DNA from: Bradyrhizobium sp. | GTDB lineage: Bacteria > Pseudomonadota > Alphaproteobacteria > Rhizobiales > Xanthobacteraceae | Length of the DNA stretch: 16,352 nucleotides | Assembly (NCBI GenBank): GCA_025960445.1 | Contig: JAICIT010000008.1 | Coordinates: 1-16,352 of the forward strand | Direction: 5' to 3' | In this document: positions 1-6,976 of the stretch, piece by piece | Layout: each line of letters begins with the position of its first letter | How positions within the stretch are numbered: the stretch's first letter is position 1 | Translations under genes and position numbers: made by a program | Notes under the pieces: model-generated | Told to the model about the DNA's origin: nothing | Seen by the model: the letters and a program-made list of their open reading frames with translations, nothing else | The model's database searches: none

Positions 1-10
1 GCTCGTCTCG

Positions 11-127
11 CCCATGAAAGGGGAGGGATAAAGAGGCAGCGAGTGCAACGCGAGTTTTCTTATCCCTCCCCATGAAAGAGGAGGGATGAAGAGGTGACCA
101 GCGGAACGACGAGCGAAAAGAAGAAGC
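11..127. repeat. Two imperfect tandem copies of a GGAGGGAT-type intergenic repeat
   Basis: Two copies begin with CCCATGAAAG at 11 and 69, a period of 58 bp, and continue with a GGAGGGAT-R-AAGAGG core. The second copy is preceded by its palindromic partner, so ATCCCTCC (62-69) pairs with GGAGGGAT (80-87) around a 10-nt loop. A related hairpin occurs at 2354-2382. The stretch 1-155 lies downstream of the minus-strand NHL gene, and I see no gene in it. Neither copy is followed by a run of T on either strand, so a role as an intrinsic terminator is doubtful. It more likely belongs to a short palindromic intergenic repeat family; this is inferred from three copies only. Confidence 0.6.
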
Positions 128-155
128 GAGCACGCAAACGTCAGGAACGAGCACC

Positions 156-1331
156 CTACCGCAACGCATCCGACGTCAGCTTGAACTTCTGGATGCGCTT
201 GCCGGTATCGACCTCCGCGGTGAAGACGTTGCCTTTCGCATCGACTGCCATGGCGTGGATCCAGTGAAATTGCCCGGCGTTGCGGCCATTGTGACCAAAG
301 CTGCCGACCACGGTGCCGTCGTCGCGCCGGAGCACGCGGACCTCGTTGTTCTCGCCGTCGGCGCTCAACAGGTACGTCTGATTCGGATCGGGCCAGATCG
401 CGATGTCCCAGACCGCGCCGTTGCCGAGCGTGTTCTTTTCGAAGAACCACTCCTTCACAAAGGTGCCGTCCTTCTTGAACACCTGGATACGATTATTGAT
501 GCGATCGCAGACATAGACGAGGCCATCATTGGCGATCTTCACGCAGTGAACGGGATTGGCGAATTGCTGCGGCGGCGGCGCCTTGGGATCGTAGGGCGGC
601 TGCTTGTCGTCGCTCGGCGGCTTGCCGTAGGCGCCCCAATGCCGCTTGTAAGCGCCGGTGGTGGCGTCGAACACGATGACGCGGTGATTGCCGTAACCGT
701 CGGCGACATAGATTTCGTTGGCGTCCTTGTCGATCGCGGTTTCCGCCGGCTTGCCGAGTTGCGTGGTGTCGTTGCTGCCCTTGCTCGGCGCGATCTTGCC
801 GATCTGCATCACGAACTTGCCGTCGAGCGTGAATTTCAGGATCGCGTTGTCGTTGTCGGCATTGCCGCCGATCCAGACGAAGCCCTTCTCGTCGACCTCG
901 ATGCCGTGCTCGCGCCCGACCCACTCATAGCCTTCGCCGGGACCGCCCCAGGCGCGCAACAGGTTGCCGTCGACGTCGAATTCCAGCACCGGCGGCGCGG
1001 ACACGCAGCATTTCGAACGAGGTGGCGTCAGCGCCGCGCCCTTCTCGTCATCGGTCAGCGAGCGCGGCCGATGGATCACCCAGACGTGGCCCTGCCAGTC
1101 AACCGTGATGCCGCCGACCTGTCCGAGGATCCAGTTGTTGGGCAACGGCTTCGGCCAGGATGCATCGACCGCAAAGGTCGGGATGTCGCCGGCCCGCGCA
1201 CTACCCGTCATCGCGGGGGCGACAAGCAAGAGGGCGAGCGGCAAGATGCCAGGCGCGAGCAGAGCGGAAAATTTCCCGCAAAGACGTGCGGCGGCACGCG
1301 CGGCTTCACCGCGATCTGGAATCGCCCTCAT
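156..1331 (-). CDS. Exported NHL-repeat six-bladed beta-propeller protein
   Basis: The predicted protein has 391 residues. An N-terminal segment with several Arg and a hydrophobic stretch (about 21-47, ending in an ARAG-like cleavage region) looks like a signal peptide, so the protein probably acts in the periplasm. The rest shows repeated NHL-type blades, for example around 73-85, 141-170, 197-221, 261-286, 308-336 and 357-383, with the recurring pattern of a hydrophobic strand, D-x-x-G-x-V/I-[WY]-[VI] and then [IV]-x-[KV]-F. Such propellers mediate protein or ligand contacts, and some are lyase- or SMP-30-like; no catalytic residues let me choose. A Cys-Cys pair at 108-109 is unusual. The start at 1331 is preferred over one 54 nt upstream because GGGAGGA lies 5 nt before it and the signal peptide then begins cleanly. 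The gene stands alone, 138 bp beyond the dehydrogenase gene. Confidence 0.85.
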   Translation of the reverse strand: MRAIPDRGEAARAAARLCGKFSALLAPGILPLALLLVAPAMTGSARAGDIPTFAVDASWPKPLPNNWILGQVGGITVDWQGHVWVIHRPRSLTDDEKGAALTPPRSKCCVSAPPVLEFDVDGNLLRAWGGPGEGYEWVGREHGIEVDEKGFVWIGGNADNDNAILKFTLDGKFVMQIGKIAPSKGSNDTTQLGKPAETAIDKDANEIYVADGYGNHRVIVFDATTGAYKRHWGAYGKPPSDDKQPPYDPKAPPPQQFANPVHCVKIANDGLVYVCDRINNRIQVFKKDGTFVKEWFFEKNTLGNGAVWDIAIWPDPNQTYLLSADGENNEVRVLRRDDGTVVGSFGHNGRNAGQFHWIHAMAVDAKGNVFTAEVDTGKRIQKFKLTSDALR

Positions 1332-1379
1332 ACGTATCCTCCCGTTTCTCGTTCGCGGGTGTTCCCGCTTGCGAGGGCA

Positions 1380-1409
1380 AGTCAATCGCGCCGACGTTCC
1401 GGAGTCAAT
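1380..1409 (-). promoter_or_regulatory. Pair of ATTGACT direct repeats upstream of the NHL gene
   Basis: The 7-mer AGTCAAT (ATTGACT on the minus strand) occurs at 1380-1386 and again at 1403-1409, spaced 23 bp start to start, which is roughly two helical turns. It lies 50-80 bp upstream of the NHL gene start, where an operator could be. A small CTTGC/GCAAG hairpin (1368-1372 with 1377-1381) overlaps the first copy. No clear -10 element accompanies it, and a chance pair is possible. Confidence 0.2.
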
Positions 1410-1469
1410 TGAGTGAGGTTTGGTTGTTTCAGCGAGAACGCGTGGATGGGCGTGAAGCGGCGGAGCAAG

Positions 1470-2210
1470 TTACGCCGGCGCGCGGAAGCTCAACAGCTTG
1501 CGGCTCTTGTATTCGAACAGCTTGCCGGTTTCGCTCCAATCCGGCGCGCACATCGGCAGGATGAATTCGGCTGCCTGCTCCGGCGTGTCGAGCGTCATCG
1601 GGTCTTCGCCGGGAAATACGCTGGCGCGCATCCTGGTCCGGATCGGACCGGGGTCGAACAGGTTGACGCGCAGCGACGTCGCCGCGGTTTCCTGCGCCCA
1701 GGCACGCGCCAGGGTTTCCACTGCGGCTTTCGAAGCGGCGTAGGGACCGAGATAGGCGCTGGCCTTGCTGGCGGCGGCCGAGGTCACGAACACCGCGCGG
1801 CCGGCGTCGGATCGCTTGAGCAGCGGCTCCATGCATCTGATGAGCTGGAAATTCGCGGTGACGTTCACCGCAATCACGTCGTTCCAGGCTTTCAGGTCGA
1901 TATGCCCGAGCGGAGAGGAGGGCCCGGCGACGCCGGCATTGCCGATGAGAATGTCGAGTTTGCCGTGGCGCTCGTGCAGCGCCGCGCCGAGTCGGGCGAT
2001 GCCGTCGAAATCACTGAGATTGAGCGGCACCAATGTCGCGCTGCCGCCGGCCTGGCGGATCTCGTCATCGAGTTCTTCCAGTCCCGCCTGGGTCCGCGCC
2101 ACCGCGACGATATGCGCGCCCGCTTTTGCCAACGCGCGGGCGGTTGCGTAGCCGATGCCGCGCGAGGCGCCGGTCACCAGAGCAATACGGGAGGCGAGGG
2201 AACTTGTCAT
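1470..2210 (-). CDS. Short-chain dehydrogenase/reductase (SDR family), NAD(P)-dependent
   Basis: The 246-residue protein is a classical SDR by length and motifs. The glycine-rich cofactor loop TGASRGIG is at 13-20, NAG at 91-93, the catalytic Ser in VTSAAA at 144, and Tyr157 with Lys161 in YAASK. An Arg just after the TGAS motif and VAVART at the end of the second strand suggest NADP(H) preference, but this is weak. Such enzymes oxidise or reduce alcohol, ketone or acyl substrates in the cytoplasm; the substrate cannot be read from sequence. The gene follows purF by 210 bp with a palindromic repeat in between, so it is probably transcribed separately. The start at 2210 has no strong Shine-Dalgarno sequence. 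The C-terminal FEYKSRKLLSF region is not a recognised domain. Confidence 0.93.
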   Translation of the reverse strand: MTSSLASRIALVTGASRGIGYATARALAKAGAHIVAVARTQAGLEELDDEIRQAGGSATLVPLNLSDFDGIARLGAALHERHGKLDILIGNAGVAGPSSPLGHIDLKAWNDVIAVNVTANFQLIRCMEPLLKRSDAGRAVFVTSAAASKASAYLGPYAASKAAVETLARAWAQETAATSLRVNLFDPGPIRTRMRASVFPGEDPMTLDTPEQAAEFILPMCAPDWSETGKLFEYKSRKLLSFRAPA

Positions 2211-2353
2211 CGAAACAACTCTGTTCGCGTCGTCGTCTGCGAAGGCAGCGAGCGATACGCGTGGCGGTTATGGTGGAAGATGGTGCTTGTTGTCTTATGT
2301 TTTTTCGAGCAGTGCGGCCGGGTTATGATCGATCGAAGCTCGCTCGATCTTTC

Positions 2354-2382
2354 TTATCCCTCCCCACAAGTGGGAGGGATAA
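2354..2382. repeat. Palindromic repeat hairpin between purF and the SDR gene
   Basis: TTATCCCTCCC (2354-2364) pairs perfectly with GGGAGGGATAA (2372-2382) around a short loop. It shares the TATCCCTCC / GGAGGGAT core with the copies at 11-127. It sits 39 bp beyond the purF stop and could stall transcription, but no T-run follows on the minus strand, so it is better described as an intergenic palindromic repeat. The rest of the 2211-2420 gap shows no gene and no clear promoter. Confidence 0.65.
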
Positions 2383-2420
2383 AGGGGTCCCGCATTCGCC
2401 TGAACACCAATGCAGCAGAA

Positions 2421-3926
2421 CTAACTCGCCTCGGCCAGCAACGACAACTGCCGTGGCGGCGCCTCGGCCTGGGTCTGGTCGGTGAGATGCGTCGGATAGG
2501 CCCCGGTAAAACAGTGATCCGAGAATTTCGGGTTGGCGGGATCGCGGCCGGGTTCGCCCATTGCGCGATACATGCCGTCGATCGACAGGAACGCCAGCGA
2601 GTCCGCGCCGATGATGTCGCGCATCTCTTCCAGATTATGCGTCGCTGCCAACAGGCCGCCGCGGTCCGGCAGATCGATGCCGTAATAGTCGGGGTGAATG
2701 ATCGGTGGCGAGGCAAGCCGGAAGTGCACCTCGCGGGCGCCGGCGTCACGCATCATGCGAACGATCTTCTTCGAGGTGGTGCCGCGCACCAGCGAATCGT
2801 CGATCAGGATGATGCGCTTGCCTTCGATCGCGGCGCGATTGGCATTGTGCTTCATGCGGACGCCGAGTTCGCGCACGCTCTGGGTCGGCTGAATGAAGGT
2901 GCGGCCGACATAGTGGTTGCGGATGATGCCGAGCTCGAACGGCACCCCGGAGTACTGGCTGTAGCCCACCGCGGCGGGAACGCCGGAGTCGGGCACCGGG
3001 ACGACGACATCGATATCGACGTGGCTTTCGCGCGCGAGTTGCGCGCCGAAGGCTTTGCGGACTTCATACACGGAGCGGCCACCGACGATCGAATCCGGCC
3101 GGGAGAAGTAGATGTATTCGAAGATGCAGGGCCGCGGCGGCTTCGGCGGAAACGGCTTGTGAGTTTGCGCGCCGCGTTCGTCGAACACGATGATTTCGCC
3201 GGGCTCGACATCGCGGACATACTTGGCGCCGATGATATCCAGCGCGCAGGTTTCCGAAGCCAGGATCGGGCAGCCATCGAGTTCGCCGAGCACCAGCGGA
3301 CGAATGCCGAGCGGATCGCGCGCGCCGATCAGCTTCTTGTTGGTCAGCGACACCAGCGAATAGGCGCCCTCGATCGCGCGCAACGCCTCGATGAAGCGAT
3401 CGATGAATCGGTTGCGCTTCGATTGCGCGACCAGGTGCAGGATCACTTCGGTATCGGTGGTGGATTGCATCATGGCGCCGTTCCGAACCAATTCGCGGCG
3501 CAGGGTGAGGCCATTCGTGAGATTGCCGTTGTGGCCGACGGCGAAGCCACCGGCATTGAGTTCGGCGAAAAGCGGCTGGACGTTGCGCAGGATGGTCGCG
3601 CCGGTCGTGGAGTAGCGGACGTGGCCGATGGCGGCATTGCCGGGGAGGCGTTCGATTACTTCGCGGCGGGAGAAGGTATCGCCGACGAGGCCGAGGCGCC
3701 TTTCGCTGTGAAAGCGGGTGCCATCAAAGGAGACGATGCCGGCGGCCTCCTGGCCGCGATGCTGCAAGGCGTGCAGTCCGAGAGCGGTAATGGCGGCGGC
3801 TTCGGGGTGGCCGAAAATCCCGAACACCCCGCATTCCTCGCGGAGCGTATCGCCCTCCAGATCCAGATCCCGGCCATATTCGGCGTATTGTTCGGCGTCG
3901 TCGGAAGGGCTTTGCATCTCGTCCAT
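2421..3926 (-). CDS. purF: Amidophosphoribosyltransferase (glutamine PRPP amidotransferase)
   Basis: This cytoplasmic enzyme catalyses the first committed step of de novo purine synthesis, moving the glutamine amide nitrogen onto PRPP. The 501-residue sequence has an N-terminal Ntn-hydrolase glutaminase domain. Cys32 in ECGVFGIFG is the expected nucleophile after removal of a 31-residue propeptide. HRGQEAAG lies near 57 and GHVRYSTTG at 101-109. The phosphoribosyltransferase domain carries the PRPP loop ILIDDSLVRGTT (373-384). The protein resembles the Bacillus subtilis type, but two regions that supply Fe-S ligands there are altered: HPDYYGID (411-418) has Asp where Cys is expected, and the C-terminal Cys cluster is reduced to Cys472. 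Cys267 remains. The start at 3926 has AGAGAGG 4 nt upstream. The cvpA stop lies 22 nt before it, indicating a cvpA-purF operon. Confidence 0.98.
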   Translation of the reverse strand: MDEMQSPSDDAEQYAEYGRDLDLEGDTLREECGVFGIFGHPEAAAITALGLHALQHRGQEAAGIVSFDGTRFHSERRLGLVGDTFSRREVIERLPGNAAIGHVRYSTTGATILRNVQPLFAELNAGGFAVGHNGNLTNGLTLRRELVRNGAMMQSTTDTEVILHLVAQSKRNRFIDRFIEALRAIEGAYSLVSLTNKKLIGARDPLGIRPLVLGELDGCPILASETCALDIIGAKYVRDVEPGEIIVFDERGAQTHKPFPPKPPRPCIFEYIYFSRPDSIVGGRSVYEVRKAFGAQLARESHVDIDVVVPVPDSGVPAAVGYSQYSGVPFELGIIRNHYVGRTFIQPTQSVRELGVRMKHNANRAAIEGKRIILIDDSLVRGTTSKKIVRMMRDAGAREVHFRLASPPIIHPDYYGIDLPDRGGLLAATHNLEEMRDIIGADSLAFLSIDGMYRAMGEPGRDPANPKFSDHCFTGAYPTHLTDQTQAEAPPRQLSLLAEAS

Positions 3927-3948
3927 CGCGCCTCTCTTTTGGCCTATA

Positions 3949-4569
3949 TTAACGTGCTGCGGGCTTCTCGATCAGCTTTTTCAAGCTGTCGCGCGCAGGC
4001 CGGCTGTAGCCATCGCCGGAACCCGGCTCGCTGTCAGTCTGCTCATCGTCTGGTTTATTCTTCTTGAATCTCTTTAAAATGGTGTTCTCGGGGTCATCCG
4101 GCAAGAGCGACATCAGCCAATCCCCGGTCCCCTGCAATACAACCCGGGATTTTGCCCCCGTCACCCAGTCCGGCCGCTGCTTGTCCGGGACCAGCCAACT
4201 GAAGAAAAGGAAGGCCACGACCACGATCAGGAGACCCCTCGCCAGCCCGAACAGGAAGCCCAGGGTGCGGTCGAGCGCGCCGATCCGGGAATCCAGGATC
4301 ATATCGGAAATCCGCACCGTGATGATCGACACCACGATCAGGGTGCCGATAAAGGTGCCGGCAACCACGACCACGCTCGCGACGGTGTCGTTATTAAAGT
4401 ACCCCTTGGCGGTCGGAAGCAGTTTGGAAAAGGCGTACAGGGTCACCAGAGCGGCCGCCGCCCAGGCCGCAATCGACAGTATTTCGCGCATGAAGCCGCG
4501 CACCATCGCAAGCAGGCCCGAAATCAACATCACAGCCAGCAGGACGAGATCGAGTATCGTTATCGGCAT
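3949..4569 (-). CDS. cvpA: CvpA family inner-membrane protein
   Basis: The 206-residue protein has four hydrophobic segments (about 4-22, 29-50, 63-86 and 103-126), the glycine/arginine turn MVRGFMREI at 22-30, and SRIGALDRTLGFLFGLARG at 94-112, all typical of CvpA/colicin V production family proteins. A hydrophilic, charged C-terminal tail (about 160-206) is probably cytoplasmic. In E. coli cvpA lies next to purF and is tied to colicin V export and envelope stress resistance; its molecular action is not settled. Here the gene precedes purF with 22 nt between, so the two are almost certainly co-transcribed. The start at 4569 has only a weak Shine-Dalgarno match. Confidence 0.93.
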   Translation of the reverse strand: MPITILDLVLLAVMLISGLLAMVRGFMREILSIAAWAAAALVTLYAFSKLLPTAKGYFNNDTVASVVVVAGTFIGTLIVVSIITVRISDMILDSRIGALDRTLGFLFGLARGLLIVVVAFLFFSWLVPDKQRPDWVTGAKSRVVLQGTGDWLMSLLPDDPENTILKRFKKNKPDDEQTDSEPGSGDGYSRPARDSLKKLIEKPAAR

Positions 4570-4632
4570 CGGCTGGTCAGGTCCGCCCGTAAGTTCGAAA
4601 CCGCGAATCGGTGTATCGGCGCCGTCTCAACT

Positions 4633-4651
4633 GAGGGGGATATCTCCCCTC
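4633..4651. other. GAGGGG/CCCCTC inverted repeat in the radA-cvpA gap
   Basis: GAGGGG (4633-4638) and CCCCTC (4646-4651) flank a GATATCT centre. The site lies 76 bp beyond the radA stop and 64 bp upstream of the cvpA start. It could be a weak hairpin in the read-through transcript or an operator for cvpA-purF. There is no T-run, so it is not a convincing intrinsic terminator. Confidence 0.25.
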
Positions 4652-4726
4652 CCGCAAGGCCGGACATCGGGTCACCCCTCCACGCGCGGGTGGTATAGCG
4701 GCGAGGGCGGGGAAGGTCACGCCCGG

Positions 4727-6172
4727 CTAGCTGTCCTGACGCCGGAATCTCGCAGGTGTGGCATTTTTCTCTGCCTCGCGATTTCCTCGGGGATTACCGC
4801 GCGCGGCGATGTCCGCCACCAGGCTCGTCAGACCGCCGACCGTGTTAAGCGAGAGGCCCGCATCCCCGCCACCTTCACTGCGGGCCTGTTCAGGCAGTAT
4901 CGCTCGGCCGAAGCCAAGCTTGGCGGCTTCCTTCAGCCGCGCCGAGGTCTGCGCCACCGGCCGGACCGCGCCGGACAAGGAAATCTCACCGAAATAGACC
5001 GCGTCCGTAGCCAATGGCGCGTTCACCAGCGAGGACACCAGAGCTGCGGCTGCGGCAAGGTCGGCCGCGGGCTCCTGTATTCTCAAGCCGCCCGCAACGT
5101 TCAAATAGACGTCATGGCCGGAGAGCTTCACGCCGCAATGGGCTTCGAGCACCGCCAGTACCATCGACAGCCGGCTCGGGTCCCACCCCACCACTGCGCG
5201 CCGCGGGGTACCGAGCGAGGTCGGTGCCACCAACGCCTGCAATTCCACCAGCACCGGGCGGGTGCCTTCGATTCCCGCAAACACCGCGGTACCCGGACTG
5301 CCGAGATCGCGTTCGGACAGGAACAATTCGGACGGGTTGGATACTTCGCGCAGGCCGAGCCCGGTCATCTCGAACACGCCGATCTCATCGGTGGGGCCGA
5401 AGCGGTTCTTGACCGCGCGCAGGATGCGGAATTGCTGCGAACCTTCGCCCTCGAACGACAGTACCGCGTCGACCATATGTTCGACCACGCGCGGCCCCGC
5501 GATCTGGCCGTCCTTGGTCACGTGTCCGACGAGAATGATGGCCGCGCCGGTCTTTTTGGCAAACCTGATCAGCGCCTGCGCGGAGGCGCGTACCTGCGTC
5601 ACCGTGCCCGGCGCGGATTCGACCGTGTCGGTCCACATGGTCTGAATCGAATCGATCACGATCAATCGCGGCACCGCCCCTTGCGACAGCGTGGAGACGA
5701 TGTCCTCGACCGAGGTTTCCGCGGCAAGCTGAACCGGCGCGTCGGCCAGTCCCAAGCGCTCGGCCCGCAGCCGCACTTGGGCAACGGCTTCTTCGCCGGA
5801 AATGTAGACCGCGCGATGTCCCGCGCGCGCGAGCAGGCTGGTGGCTTGGGTCAAAAGCGTCGATTTGCCAATGCCGGGGTCGCCGCCGACCAGCAGCACC
5901 GAGCCGCGCACAAAACCGCCGCCGGTGACGCGATCGAGTTCGGCCATTCCCGACGGCAGGCGAGGGGCGTCCTGGCTCTTTCCGGTCAAGCTTTCCAGCG
6001 CGAACAGCCGGCCCTTGCGCTTGCTGCGGATCGAGACCGGCATGCTGGTGGCGCCGGTCGTATCTTCCTCGACCAGCGTATTCCATTCGTCGCACGACTC
6101 ACATTTTCCCTGCCAGCGGTTAAAAGCCGCGCCGCAGTTCTGGCAGACAAAGGAAAGAGAGGATCTGGCCAT
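4727..6172 (-). CDS. radA: DNA repair protein RadA (Sms)
   Basis: RadA is a RecA-like DnaB-type helicase that promotes branch migration in recombination and repair. The 481-residue protein has an N-terminal zinc finger (Cys10, Cys13, Cys24, Cys27), Walker A GDPGIGKST (97-105), Walker B LIVIDSIQT (170-178), the diagnostic RadA motif KNRFG (255-259), and a C-terminal Lon-protease-like domain containing GGLRIQEPAADLA (361-373). It is slightly longer than the usual 450-460 residues because of the C-terminal tail. An open frame extends 105 nt further upstream, but the start at 6172 is chosen because the zinc finger conventionally begins within 10 residues of the initiator; no strong Shine-Dalgarno sequence is seen. 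It is followed after 157 bp by cvpA and is divergent from the secreted protein gene at 6359. Confidence 0.97.
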   Translation of the reverse strand: MARSSLSFVCQNCGAAFNRWQGKCESCDEWNTLVEEDTTGATSMPVSIRSKRKGRLFALESLTGKSQDAPRLPSGMAELDRVTGGGFVRGSVLLVGGDPGIGKSTLLTQATSLLARAGHRAVYISGEEAVAQVRLRAERLGLADAPVQLAAETSVEDIVSTLSQGAVPRLIVIDSIQTMWTDTVESAPGTVTQVRASAQALIRFAKKTGAAIILVGHVTKDGQIAGPRVVEHMVDAVLSFEGEGSQQFRILRAVKNRFGPTDEIGVFEMTGLGLREVSNPSELFLSERDLGSPGTAVFAGIEGTRPVLVELQALVAPTSLGTPRRAVVGWDPSRLSMVLAVLEAHCGVKLSGHDVYLNVAGGLRIQEPAADLAAAAALVSSLVNAPLATDAVYFGEISLSGAVRPVAQTSARLKEAAKLGFGRAILPEQARSEGGGDAGLSLNTVGGLTSLVADIAARGNPRGNREAEKNATPARFRRQDS

Positions 6173-6258
6173 CAGGAGTTGAGTCGCTGTCGATGTAATT
6201 GCGACCCATCCCATAGCATGGAAACGCCGGCCACAACCGGAACGATGGGAACTCGGCC

Positions 6259-6275
6259 GGTCAATCATGCTGACC
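6259..6275. promoter_or_regulatory. GGTCA-N7-TGACC inverted repeat between radA and the secreted-protein gene
   Basis: GGTCA (6259-6263) and TGACC (6271-6275) form a dyad with a 7-bp spacer, whose inner bases (TCAATCATGCTGA) are also partly palindromic. It lies in the 186-bp divergent intergenic region, 84 bp upstream of the plus-strand start and 87 bp upstream of radA. Its position and shape suit a dimeric repressor or activator, but no regulator can be named. Confidence 0.25.
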
Positions 6276-6358
6276 ATTACGATGAGATAGTTCCGGCCGC
6301 GCGAGAAACAAAAGCAAGGCGGGGTTGTTAAGGGATGACCCAGCCGGAGAAAATGCTC

Positions 6359-6811
6359 ATGCGCACCCTTATTTTTGCCGCCGTATTGCTCGGCTCCTCA
6401 AGCCTGCAGCCGTTGTTGGCTCAGGATCAGTCAAACCAGTCCCAATCCAATCAGCCCCAGACCGTCCCCGTGCAGCCCGAGCGCACGCCCCAGCAGTCGG
6501 AGCAGTCTCGCGAGCAAGACCGTGAGCGCGCTGAAGACGTTCGCGTCGGTCGCGACTGGAGAACGGACGAGCGTGGCGCGGACCGGATGGATCGCATGGG
6601 TCGAAACGAGGAGCGGCGGACGCACGAAAGCATGGACGACATGGACCGGGACCGCACGGTTGGCCGCAATTGGCGAATGCGCCCCGATGAAGAACGCGCG
6701 GATCGCGATAGTTACGATCGGGGCTATTACAACGAGGATCGCGCTCGGCGTCGCGTCAAAATCTGCTACGAGTATCGAGACGGCGACGAGTATTGCCGCT
6801 ACAGGGATTGA
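6359..6811 (+). CDS. Small secreted Asp/Arg-rich protein of unknown function
   Basis: I do not recognise the family. The 150-residue protein starts with a good signal peptide (MRTLIFAAVLLGSSSLQPLL, then AQ as the likely cleavage point). A Gln/Ser/Pro-rich linker (about 22-52) follows, then a very hydrophilic Arg/Asp/Glu-rich body. Within the body VGRDWRTDERGADRMD (63-78) is echoed by VGRNWRMRPDEERADRD (101-117), an apparent internal duplication. The last 17 residues hold two Cys (136 and 146) and five aromatic residues, and could form a small disulphide-bonded cap. The start at 6359 is preferred because GGAG lies 9 nt before it; starts at 6353 and 6335 are possible. It is a lone plus-strand gene between radA and xth, which run the other way. 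It is probably periplasmic, with function unknown. Confidence 0.75.
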   Translation: MRTLIFAAVLLGSSSLQPLLAQDQSNQSQSNQPQTVPVQPERTPQQSEQSREQDRERAEDVRVGRDWRTDERGADRMDRMGRNEERRTHESMDDMDRDRTVGRNWRMRPDEERADRDSYDRGYYNEDRARRRVKICYEYRDGDEYCRYRD

Positions 6812-6828
6812 TCGACACCGTAGCGGTG
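6796..6828 (+). terminator. Possible weak hairpin at the end of the secreted-protein gene
   Basis: CCGCTAC (6796-6802) can pair with GTAGCGG (6820-6826) across the stop codon. A competing smaller hairpin, CACCG/CGGTG (6816-6820 with 6824-6828), lies just after the stop. No T-run follows. The remainder of 6829-6976, up to the convergent xth stop, shows no convincing gene. Confidence 0.25.
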
Positions 6829-6976
6829 AGTACGTCGGCGATGGTTTTCATCGCGCGCTCTCGTTGGATTGAAATATTCGCGGTAGTGCGAGCGGATGTC
6901 GCTGTCGCATTCACAAGCCATGCTCTTATCTGTTCGAGATCGACGATGTGAAAGAAAACGTGGTGCATCGCGAGGA

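Noticed and set aside
255..1412. Plus-strand open frame of 385 codons
   Set aside because: It is the antisense shadow of the NHL gene, with no Shine-Dalgarno sequence or domain.
2354..2382. purF intrinsic terminator
   Set aside because: The stem is strong, but no T-run follows on the minus strand and the core recurs elsewhere in the window, so it is called a repeat instead.
1413..4067. Plus-strand open frame of 884 codons
   Set aside because: It runs antisense to the SDR and purF genes, whose motifs are unambiguous. The frame is Arg/Ala/Asp-rich, with no recognisable domain, as expected for an antisense frame in GC-rich DNA.
6239..6251. GGAAC motifs upstream of the secreted-protein gene as possible EcfG promoters
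   Set aside because: Neither GGAAC copy (6239, 6249) is followed by CGTT or a close variant at 16-17 nt.
4064..6331. Plus-strand open frame of 755 codons
   Set aside because: It is antisense to cvpA and radA. Its translation is Arg/Gly/Gln-rich without family features, so it is a GC-content artefact.
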